A DNA stretch of 6,282 nucleotides from Verrucomicrobiales bacterium. Lineage in GTDB: Bacteria > Verrucomicrobiota > Verrucomicrobiia > Limisphaerales > UBA11320. The stretch covers positions 1 through 6,282 of the forward strand of contig DMJJ01000163.1 of NCBI GenBank assembly GCA_003452185.1, written 5' to 3'. Of the stretch, positions 1 to 5,521 are shown piece after piece. Below the pieces are notes generated by a model. That model made no database searches. It saw only the letters and a list, made by a program, of their open reading frames with translations, and was not told the DNA's origin. Numbering within the stretch: position 1 is the first letter of the stretch; the number at the start of each line of letters is the position of its first letter. A program made the translations under genes and the position numbers.

Positions 1-60
1 CTAGCCGCCGGCGGCGCGGCATTCGTCACGGGGCCACCCGCCGCTTCGACACGCCGCCGG

Positions 61-89
61 CCCCAAGCCCCCCCACCCACCCCTGCCCC
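61..89 (-). other. G-quadruplex-forming motif just after thrH
   Basis: On the minus strand this stretch has five G-runs of 4, 4, 3, 7 and 4 bases separated by loops of only 2, 1, 1 and 3 bases. This meets the usual G3+N1-7 definition of a quadruplex motif with very short loops. It starts 4 bases beyond the thrH stop codon, so it would lie in the 3' untranslated part of the thrH transcript. It could influence termination or mRNA stability; that role is inference. No U-tract follows it, so it is not a standard intrinsic terminator. Confidence 0.6.
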
Positions 90-93
90 AAAC

Positions 94-696
94 CTAGATG
101 AGGGCCCGGATGTGGCTCAGCAAGTCGGAGTAGCTCTCCAGCGCCTTGAATTGCGGAAACTGCTTCTGGATCGCTTCAGGGGAATGGAACAGGAACCCCG
201 TGTCAGCCTCGGCCAGCATGGTCGTGTCGTTAAAGGAATCCCCCGCAGCCACCACGTTGTACCCCAGCCCGCGGAGCGCCGCCACGGACTTGCGCTTCTG
301 ATCGGGCTGACGCAGGCGATAGTCGACAATCCTCCCCTCCTTGACCTCAAGCCGATGGCAAAAAATGGTCGGCCAGCCGAGTTGGCGCATCAGGGGCTGG
401 GCGAATTCCTCGAAGGTGTCGGAGAGGATGATCACTTGGGTGAGGGATCGGAGCTCGGACAGGAACTCGCGTCCGCCCGGGAGGGGGCTGAGGGTCCCGA
501 TGACCTCCTGGATGTCCCGGAGCTTGAGGCCGTGCTGGTCGAGGATTTTGAGGCGTCCCTTCATGAGGACGTCGTAATCGGGCACATCGCGGGTCGTGAG
601 GCGGAGCTCCTGAATGCCGGTCTTTTCGGAGACGGCGATCCAGATTTCAGGAACGAGGACGCCCTCGAGGTCCAAAGTGACAATTGACTGCTTCAC
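94..696 (-). CDS. thrH: ThrH: phosphoserine phosphatase / homoserine phosphotransferase
   Basis: This is a cytoplasmic HAD-superfamily enzyme of 200 residues, close to the roughly 205 of Pseudomonas ThrH. In that family the enzyme removes phosphate from O-phosphoserine, completing serine synthesis, and can pass the phosphate to homoserine to give O-phosphohomoserine for threonine synthesis. Visible motifs are HAD motif I at residues 9-16 (DLEGVLVP, nucleophile Asp9), motif II at 91-94 (LSDT), the basic residues of motif III near 134-136, and motif IV at 152-160 (GDSFNDTTM). The ThrH-specific stretches TTRDVPDYDVLM (34-45) and QPLMRQLG (100-107) also match. The chosen start is the GTG at 696, because family proteins begin a few residues before DLEG. 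The frame is open further upstream to a GTG at 771, but that extension is Gly/Ser-rich and unlike the family. No clear Shine-Dalgarno is visible. The gene is divergent from thrB. Confidence 0.93.
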   Translation of the reverse strand: MKQSIVTLDLEGVLVPEIWIAVSEKTGIQELRLTTRDVPDYDVLMKGRLKILDQHGLKLRDIQEVIGTLSPLPGGREFLSELRSLTQVIILSDTFEEFAQPLMRQLGWPTIFCHRLEVKEGRIVDYRLRQPDQKRKSVAALRGLGYNVVAAGDSFNDTTMLAEADTGFLFHSPEAIQKQFPQFKALESYSDLLSHIRALI

Positions 697-805
697 CCGG
701 CGATCTTTGCCGCATCCCCCCCCGGCTGTCGAGAGGGAGCCGCTTCCCATCGGGCGAACCCGAGCTTTCACCGGGTTTTAGTTGCATCCCTCCGCGTTGA
801 TCTGC

Positions 806-814
806 TGGTATACG
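806..814 (+). promoter_or_regulatory. Candidate extended -10 promoter of thrB
   Basis: The sequence TGGTATACG contains a TGN element directly before TATACG, which resembles an extended -10 box for the housekeeping sigma factor. No good -35 hexamer lies 16-18 bases upstream; this is tolerated with extended -10 promoters. Transcription would start near 821, leaving a leader of only about 10 bases before the thrB ATG. That fits the absence of a Shine-Dalgarno sequence there. This is a prediction from pattern only. Confidence 0.35.
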
Positions 815-830
815 CGTCAAATCGCAGCTG

Positions 831-1721
831 ATGAAATCTAACTCGGTCGAAGTCATCGTCCCGGCCTCCACGTCGAACTTGGGGTCGGGGTTCGACACCC
901 TAGGAATCGCCTTCAAGCTGTACAACAAGGTCCGCGTGACCCAGCGGAAGGCGAAAGGAGTCAATCTGGTCTCCCCCGTCTCGCAATCGGAGTGGCCGAA
1001 GGTGACGGTCATCGTCTACGAGGCGTTCAAGCTCTTCTTCACCCGTGCCCGGAAGGCCACCTTCGGCATCGACGTCGAAATCGGCGGCGACATCCCGTCC
1101 GAGCGGGGTCTCGGGGCGAGTGCCACCGTGCGGCTCGGGGTGGTGGCGGCGCTCAATGAGCTGGCGCGCGCGAAGATGAGCCGGGAGCAACTCCTGGACA
1201 TCGTTGCGGAGCTGGAGGGGCATCCGGACAACGCCGCGCCGGCCTGTCTGGGAGGGTTTACCGTCGCCGGTAAGGTGGGCAAGACCACCCGGTGTCTCCG
1301 CTTTGAGGTCAACCCGAAGGCCGCCTTTGTGACGCTGGTTCCCAAGCAGGGGATCAGCACCGACTCCGCCCGGGAGCTCATCCCGCATTCCTTCAACAAG
1401 GGGGATGCCATTCATGCGCTGAACCGGTCGGCCTTGATCACCGCGGCGTTCGCAGGGGGGGATCTGGGGCAGCTGGCCGGTCTCTTCGACGACCGGGTTC
1501 ACCAGCCGCATCGGGAACAGCTTCTTCCCCAGCTCTCCAAGGTCATCGCTGCCGGCGTGAAGGCCGGGGCCATCGGGGGGTGGCTGAGCGGTGCCGGTTC
1601 AGGCATCGTCTGCCTCACCCTCACCAAGCCGGAGGCGGTGGGCCGTGCGATGCAGAAGAACCTCCCGGACTCCGAGGTCCTGATCCTTCGGGCCGACAAC
1701 AGCGGGTTCCGGATCAGCTGA
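831..1721 (+). CDS. thrB: Homoserine kinase (GHMP family)
   Basis: This cytoplasmic kinase of 296 residues transfers phosphate from ATP to homoserine, giving O-phosphohomoserine, the step before threonine synthase. The three GHMP motifs are in order. Motif 1 is PASTSNLGSGFDTLG at 11-25. Motif 2, the phosphate-binding loop, is PSERGLGASAT at 89-99. Motif 3 is GGWLSGAGSG at 249-258. The homoserine-kinase signature EGHPDNAAP at 129-137 separates it from other GHMP kinases. The loop reads GLGASA rather than the commoner GLGSSA, a conservative change. The ATG at 831 places motif 1 at the N-terminus, as usual in the family. No Shine-Dalgarno is evident, and an extended -10-like element lies only 17 bases upstream. 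It diverges from thrH, which can make the same product by another route, and converges on the methyltransferase gene 48 bases beyond its stop. I see no convincing terminator in that gap. Confidence 0.95.
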   Translation: MKSNSVEVIVPASTSNLGSGFDTLGIAFKLYNKVRVTQRKAKGVNLVSPVSQSEWPKVTVIVYEAFKLFFTRARKATFGIDVEIGGDIPSERGLGASATVRLGVVAALNELARAKMSREQLLDIVAELEGHPDNAAPACLGGFTVAGKVGKTTRCLRFEVNPKAAFVTLVPKQGISTDSARELIPHSFNKGDAIHALNRSALITAAFAGGDLGQLAGLFDDRVHQPHREQLLPQLSKVIAAGVKAGAIGGWLSGAGSGIVCLTLTKPEAVGRAMQKNLPDSEVLILRADNSGFRIS

Positions 1722-1769
1722 CAGTCCCCGCCGGGCCGCTCCCGCGGAATCAATCCCGCCAGGCCGGGG

Positions 1770-2387
1770 TCAGGGCCGCCGCTCGCACTCCATGACCAGG
1801 TGGGTGAAGGGGATCCTCAGCAGGTCATGCCTCAACCGGAGGCGGGGATCGGGGAAGGTGCCCTGGGCGAGCTGCCGATAGGCCTCCTCGGTTCGGACGT
1901 ACTCCCCGCGATCGCGGGAAAGGAGAAACCGGGCGATTCGCGATTGCCCCTCCACGTAGCAGCCATCCAGGGTGACGAGACGACCTCCCGGCTTGAGAAC
2001 CCCCCGGGCGAGCTCGAAGAGGTCACGGGCCTCCCCATCGGTCAGGTGGTGAAGGACGCCGATCGCCATCACCAGGTCGAAGCACGGCTCGTGGGGCAGG
2101 ACATCCCGTGTCACCCGCTGGCAAAAGAGGCGGGCCCGGCTCCCATAGCGCGCCCGGCCGGCCTCGATGTACTCCGCGCTCAGGTCGAATCCGGTGTAAT
2201 CGACCTCCCCAAGATGGGCCAGGATCTCCGCCGGCCCGCATCCGATGTCGAGCACCTTGAAGCCGGGCTGCGGCCGGATGTGCTCGCGGACGAGTGTCTC
2301 CACCGACCGGGGTCCCCCCACGAGCCGCGCGAAGGCGGCGTACAGGGCGGGGTTTGCGAGGGTCCGTCGTATCCGCTCAAAGAGCAT
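1770..2387 (-). CDS. Class I SAM-dependent methyltransferase
   Basis: This is a 205-residue cytoplasmic protein with a Rossmann-fold methyltransferase core. Motif I is VLDIGCGPAEIL at 45-56 (SAM-binding glycine loop). The acidic strand after it is GFDLS at 66-70. FDLVMAIGVLHHLTD at 103-117 is typical of the Methyltransf_11/25 type, and LKPGGRLVTLD lies at 131-141. The C-terminal 60 residues are charged and presumably form the acceptor cap, so the substrate cannot be read from sequence. The ATG at 2387 overlaps the end of the glycosyltransferase gene by 11 bases (its TGA is at 2379-2377), which suggests translational coupling. The frame is open further upstream to 2495, but that part is antisense-like Pro/Arg-rich sequence inside the glycosyltransferase gene. 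It is the last gene of the presumed operon; given that context it probably methylates a sugar, lipid carrier or carboxylate of the same product (inference). Confidence 0.88.
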   Translation of the reverse strand: MLFERIRRTLANPALYAAFARLVGGPRSVETLVREHIRPQPGFKVLDIGCGPAEILAHLGEVDYTGFDLSAEYIEAGRARYGSRARLFCQRVTRDVLPHEPCFDLVMAIGVLHHLTDGEARDLFELARGVLKPGGRLVTLDGCYVEGQSRIARFLLSRDRGEYVRTEEAYRQLAQGTFPDPRLRLRHDLLRIPFTHLVMECERRP

Positions 2388-3402
2388 GGGAGGAGGGGTT
2401 GCGGGAGGAGTCGGGCGTGCGGGCCCCGTCCTCCTGGAGAGGCTCGTCGCCCACGCGATCCTCGACGATGTAGCGGGGCCGGCTGCGGGTTTCATCCAGG
2501 GCTCTCCAGAGGTACTCCCCGAGAACCCCGATCATCATCATCTGGACCCCGCCCAGCACCAGGACGATGACGACCGTCGAGGCCCACCCCTGCGGCGGGT
2601 TTCCCCGGAGCGCATTGTAGACCACGAGGGCGGCGTACAGGAACCCCACCGCCGCGACCGCAAACCCCGTGACCGACATCACCCGGATGGGGAGGTAGGA
2701 GAACGCGGCCACGGAATCGATGACCACCTTCACCTTCTTGGCGAGGTTCCATCCCGAGGTCCCGTGGACCCGGGCCCGTTTCGTGTACCCGAGGGAGGAT
2801 TGGCGGAAGCCCATCCAGACGATGAGCGGCAGGATGCTGAGGTTGACCTCGCGCAGCCGGACCAGCTCCCGGATCACCTTCCGGTCGAGGAGAAAGAAGT
2901 CCGCCCCGGTGGGGGGGATGTCCTTCAACCCGATCACATCCCGCATCAGGAAATAGTAAAACCGGGAGAACAGGGCCGCGAACCCGGTGTGCCCCTCGCG
3001 GGTTTCCCGGACGGCGAACACGATCGAGACGCCCGCTCGCCATTGCTCCACGAGCTGGGGGATCACCTCGGGCGGATCCTGGCAGTCGGCGGCCAGCACC
3101 ACGGCGCAATCTCCGCGGGCGTGCTCGAGCCCGCAGATCATCGCCATGTGGGACCCAAAGTTGCGGGAGAACCGCACCCCCCGGATCCGCGGGTCCTGGC
3201 GGGCAAGCTCCGTCACCGTCGCAAAGGTGTCATCCCGGGAACGGTCATCCACGATGATCCATTCCCAGGTTCCGGGAAGGGTGGCCAACTCCCGAACCAG
3301 CTGCCGGTGAAGCTCGGGAAGGTTCCGTGCCTCGTTGAAGGCAGGAGTGACAATGGACACGCGCAGACCGGCGGGGCGAGGGACGGTGGATGGCGGTTCC
3401 AT
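2377..3402 (-). CDS. Family 2 glycosyltransferase, polyprenyl-phosphate type
   Basis: This 341-residue protein resembles the dolichol-phosphate mannose synthase / GtrB / ArnC group, which moves a sugar from a nucleotide donor to undecaprenyl phosphate on the inner face of the cytoplasmic membrane. The GT-A domain starts with VSIVTPAFNE (15-24), followed by the donor-binding WIIVDDRSRDDT (48-59), FSRNFGSHMAM (78-88) and ADCQDPPE (105-112). The acceptor-region motif KRARVHGTSGW lies at 208-218. Two C-terminal membrane helices follow at about 241-264 and 273-296, then a hydrophilic tail ending in a Ser/Pro/Arg-rich stretch. The first Asp of the usual DxD is Ala105, while Asp106 and QDPPE are kept. 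The ATG at 3402 was preferred over an in-frame TTG at 3438. Six C residues, not a Shine-Dalgarno, precede it. It lies 45 bases after the phosphoesterase gene and overlaps the methyltransferase start. Sugar and acceptor are unknown. Confidence 0.9.
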   Translation of the reverse strand: MEPPSTVPRPAGLRVSIVTPAFNEARNLPELHRQLVRELATLPGTWEWIIVDDRSRDDTFATVTELARQDPRIRGVRFSRNFGSHMAMICGLEHARGDCAVVLAADCQDPPEVIPQLVEQWRAGVSIVFAVRETREGHTGFAALFSRFYYFLMRDVIGLKDIPPTGADFFLLDRKVIRELVRLREVNLSILPLIVWMGFRQSSLGYTKRARVHGTSGWNLAKKVKVVIDSVAAFSYLPIRVMSVTGFAVAAVGFLYAALVVYNALRGNPPQGWASTVVIVLVLGGVQMMMIGVLGEYLWRALDETRSRPRYIVEDRVGDEPLQEDGARTPDSSRNPSSHAL

Positions 3403-3447
3403 GGGGGGATTCTTCGATGAAGGAAGCGGCGGGCTCAATACACAATT

Positions 3448-4188
3448 TCACTCCCCGGCCGGCAGGGTCAGGGGCCCGGGGGCGGTCTTGTTCAAGGCCT
3501 GGATGAACCGCCGGGGCCACCCCATCCCCTGGAGCCTCTCCATGGTGGCGGGGACATCGTAGGGGACGCGACGCAGGCTGATCCGCGGGGCCCCTTCCCC
3601 CTCCAGCTCCACCAGCCCCCAGCTCGCACGCGGATCCCCATCGCGAGGCTGCCCCACGGATCCCGGGTTGAAGAGCACCCCACCGCCCTCGATCGAGCGA
3701 AGGAGGGGGTAGTGGGTATGGCCCAGGAGGAGGAGCTCGTCGGGCTTTGGGAGCCATGACGGAAGGGATCGATCGTCGGGATAAAACCGCCCCTCAAGGG
3801 GATCGGCCGGGGTGCCGTGCACCATCCGCAACCACCAGCCCCCCGTTCGCCGCGAGTGTTCATGGGGGAGTCCCCCAAGCCATTCGAGCCCCGCGGCGGG
3901 GAGCTCGCGGGCGTTCTGCGCCGCGGCGGGGTAGTACTCGGGGGGAGGGTCGGGGGGCGGCTCCCCGGCGGCAGCCCCCAGCACGAGCTGATCGTGGTTC
4001 CCAAGCACCGACACGGGTGAAAGCGTCGCAACCTCCTCCCAGGTCTCGCGGGCCCACGGGTAGTATCCAAAGAGATCCCCGAGCAACAGGACCTCATCCA
4101 CCCCGGCGGCGCGGACGTCGGCCAGGACCCCCCTCAGGGCGAAGACATTTGAGTGGATGTCGGAGAGGATCGCCAGTCGGGTCGGCAT
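3448..4188 (-). CDS. YfcE/MJ0936-like metallophosphoesterase
   Basis: This 246-residue cytoplasmic protein has the complete metal-binding set of calcineurin-like phosphoesterases (Metallophos_2 type). These are SDIHSN at 9-14 (Asp10, His12), GDLFGYYP at 37-44 (Asp38), GNHD at 63-66 (Asn64, His65), VHG at 123-125 (His124), GHTHYP at 156-161 (His157, His159) and the family tail NPGSVGQPRD at 174-183. Such enzymes hydrolyse phosphodiesters or phosphomonoesters with two metal ions; the substrate is not evident. It is longer than the minimal YfcE form because of a proline-rich insertion after GNHD (residues 75-87, with PPPDPPPE) and a C-terminal extension after 185. The ATG at 4188 sits five residues before the first core strand. 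The upstream sense strand is C-rich (eight C, then TC, then ATG) with no Shine-Dalgarno. It lies 34 bases after the ATP-grasp gene in the same operon. Confidence 0.9.
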   Translation of the reverse strand: MPTRLAILSDIHSNVFALRGVLADVRAAGVDEVLLLGDLFGYYPWARETWEEVATLSPVSVLGNHDQLVLGAAAGEPPPDPPPEYYPAAAQNARELPAAGLEWLGGLPHEHSRRTGGWWLRMVHGTPADPLEGRFYPDDRSLPSWLPKPDELLLLGHTHYPLLRSIEGGGVLFNPGSVGQPRDGDPRASWGLVELEGEGAPRISLRRVPYDVPATMERLQGMGWPRRFIQALNKTAPGPLTLPAGE

Positions 4189-4222
4189 GAGGGGGGGGAG
4201 AGGGGCGGAACGCGGGCGTTCG

Positions 4223-5296
4223 TCAGACCCCGGGTCGTTGCGCCGAGAGGCGGTCGAGGTCGGCCATGGGAACCAGCACGTGCTGGAAGGCGCGAATCGC
4301 CGCCACATCCGACCGATAGTCCAGCCGGCCGAACTCCTCCCCGAAGAGGAAGTTTCGGATGAGGATGTCCGGCTCGTTGAACCCCGCGCTCCCGCGGATC
4401 GAGGTGGTCCCGGAGAACCGGGGGTGGACCTCGAACACCACCACCTTCCCCTCGACCAAACGGAGCTGGATGTTGGTCGGGCCCCGGAGCCCGAGGGCGA
4501 GCACGAGCCGCTCGCACTCCTGCTGGATGAAGGGATGGCGGATGAGAAACCCCTGGGAATAGCCGGTGGAAAGGGAATAGGTCTCGGAATCGATCCGGCG
4601 CCGGAGCCCCAGCGAGAGACCAATCAGCTTCCGGTGCATGACGATCGAGTCGATGATCTTCCCGTCGCGCGAGACCATCACCCCGACGGTGTACTCGCCA
4701 TCGCCCGACCCGACGTATTCCTGGAACACGACCTGCCCGGGCAGCGGCCGCTCGCCGAGGTAGCGCTCGACCTCGGACTCATCGTTGAGCAGCGCGACCC
4801 CCCGGGATCCCCCGCTCTCCTCGGTCGGCTTCCCAACGATCGGGAAACCGGTCTCGGCCACCAGTCGCCGCCACTCCGTCGAGGCGACGCTCCTTGGGAC
4901 CCCAAAGCCGTTTGCCGCGAGCCAGTCGTAGAGCCGCTCCTTGTTGGCGCAGAGCTTCACCGGCTCTGGCGGGCTTGCCACCACCACGCACCCGGCCGCC
5001 TCGAGCACGGCCCGTTGCTCGGAGACCACCCGCACCTCGGGCTCCGTCCCGGGGAGAATCACCTGGATCCGTTCCCGTCGGATCAGCTCAAGCAGCGCGG
5101 GAAGGTACCCGGGAGAGGCCGCGGTCGGGACCAGGTGGTGGTCGGGGACCAGGTACAGACCGAAGGAGAAGGGATCGGCGTCCGTCACCACGGGGCGATA
5201 GGCCTCGGGAGGCGCGAGCAGGAGGGCGTGGAGGATCTGGTGACCGACAGACCGGCCGCCCACTCCGGTCACCAGGACGTTGGTGCGTGGCTTCAT
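4223..5296 (-). CDS. CarB-like ATP-grasp ligase
   Basis: This 357-residue cytoplasmic enzyme has the pre-ATP-grasp plus ATP-grasp fold of carbamoyl-phosphate synthase large-subunit relatives. The family activates a carboxylate as acyl phosphate using ATP and joins it to an amine or other nucleophile. An N-terminal Rossmann-like domain opens with VTGVGGRSVG (9-18) and includes LPGTEPEVRVVSEQ (81-94). LCANKERLYDWLAANG (115-130) marks the start of the ATP-grasp lid region. Lys156 (VGKPTE) and FQEYV (191-195) are the likely adenine/phosphate contacts. NIQ (275-277) and FEVHPRFSGTTSIR (288-301) form the metal site. The usual Asn of E-x-N is His291. At 357 residues it is one ATP-grasp unit, not a full CarB. 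The start at 5296 fits the fold. It is the first gene of the operon, with a promoter-like sequence and a palindrome upstream. Its role may be amide-linking an amino acid or similar group onto a glycoconjugate or small metabolite; this is inference and the substrates are unknown. Confidence 0.88.
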   Translation of the reverse strand: MKPRTNVLVTGVGGRSVGHQILHALLLAPPEAYRPVVTDADPFSFGLYLVPDHHLVPTAASPGYLPALLELIRRERIQVILPGTEPEVRVVSEQRAVLEAAGCVVVASPPEPVKLCANKERLYDWLAANGFGVPRSVASTEWRRLVAETGFPIVGKPTEESGGSRGVALLNDESEVERYLGERPLPGQVVFQEYVGSGDGEYTVGVMVSRDGKIIDSIVMHRKLIGLSLGLRRRIDSETYSLSTGYSQGFLIRHPFIQQECERLVLALGLRGPTNIQLRLVEGKVVVFEVHPRFSGTTSIRGSAGFNEPDILIRNFLFGEEFGRLDYRSDVAAIRAFQHVLVPMADLDRLSAQRPGV

Positions 5297-5308
5297 GAGG
5301 GGGCGGAG

Positions 5309-5324
5309 CCCGGGAGCTCCCGGG
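5309..5324. repeat. Perfect 16-base palindrome in ATP-grasp leader
   Basis: The sequence CCCGGGAGCTCCCGGG is its own reverse complement over all 16 bases. It ends 12 bases before the ATP-grasp ATG. As DNA it could bind a dimeric regulator. As RNA it could fold into a six-pair G-C hairpin with an AGCU loop close to the start codon. Either use is inference. Confidence 0.6.
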
Positions 5325-5356
5325 ACGACGAATCGATGGATGACACAGGAAATGGC

Positions 5357-5369
5357 AAGCCGTTGGCTT
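5357..5369. repeat. Short dyad overlapping the operon -10 box
   Basis: AAGCC and GGCTT are perfect inverted 5-base arms separated by GTT. The right arm covers part of the minus-strand -10 candidate at 5367-5372, and the dyad as a whole reaches the expected transcription start. The placement is that of a repressor operator, but five-base arms can arise by chance. Confidence 0.3.
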
Positions 5370-5396
5370 ATAGAACCGCGGCCCCGAGCCGGGCAA
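5367..5396 (-). promoter_or_regulatory. Candidate sigma-70-type promoter of the operon
   Basis: On the minus strand TTGCCC (5396-5391) and TATAAG (5372-5367) are separated by 18 bases. They match the -35 and -10 consensus at 4 of 6 and 5 of 6 positions. This is the most AT-rich patch in the divergent region. Transcription would begin near 5360 and give a leader of about 60 bases containing the palindrome at 5309-5324. No equally good promoter is seen for the plus-strand membrane protein gene. Confidence 0.42.
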
Positions 5397-5521
5397 GCCT
5401 AGAAACCCTCGCGGCCGCGTCCCGCTTTGGGTTTGCAACCATGGATCGGGCCGAAGTACGGTGGCGCACGGACCAAGTCGCAGCCATGGGATCGGGAATC
5501 AAGATACCGCGGACCACCCGC

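Noticed and set aside
31..64. GGGGCC...GGCCCC inverted repeat as a thrH terminator
   Set aside because: The loop is about 22 bases and no U-tract follows on either strand.
112..687. Plus-strand open frame opposite thrH
   Set aside because: It has no recognisable motifs and lies wholly antisense to a clear ThrH gene.
751..762. Small hairpin with a UUCG loop in the thrH leader (minus strand)
   Set aside because: The stem is only 4-5 pairs and the loop is closed by G-C rather than the stable C-G, so it is likely chance in GC-rich DNA.
697..771. Upstream extension of thrH to a GTG at 771
   Set aside because: The extra residues are Gly/Ser/Arg-rich and absent from ThrH proteins; the GTG at 696 gives the family length.
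1722..1769. Bidirectional terminator between thrB and the methyltransferase gene
   Set aside because: Only about five pairs with a long loop can be drawn, and there are no T-runs.
2245..3420. Long open frame on the plus strand opposite the glycosyltransferase and methyltransferase
   Set aside because: It is rich in Pro, Gly, Arg, His and Asp with no domain. It mirrors well-supported genes on the other strand, a common by-product of high GC.
5439..5496. Near-repeat CCATGGATCGGG / CCATGGGATCGGG, 45 bases apart
   Set aside because: There are only two imperfect copies with no further units; too little to call a regulatory or mobile repeat.
5441..5521. Longer N-terminus for the membrane protein from ATG 5441 or 5486
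   Set aside because: Third codon positions here are clearly more A/T-rich than in the gene body, and no ribosome binding site supports these starts. It cannot be fully excluded.
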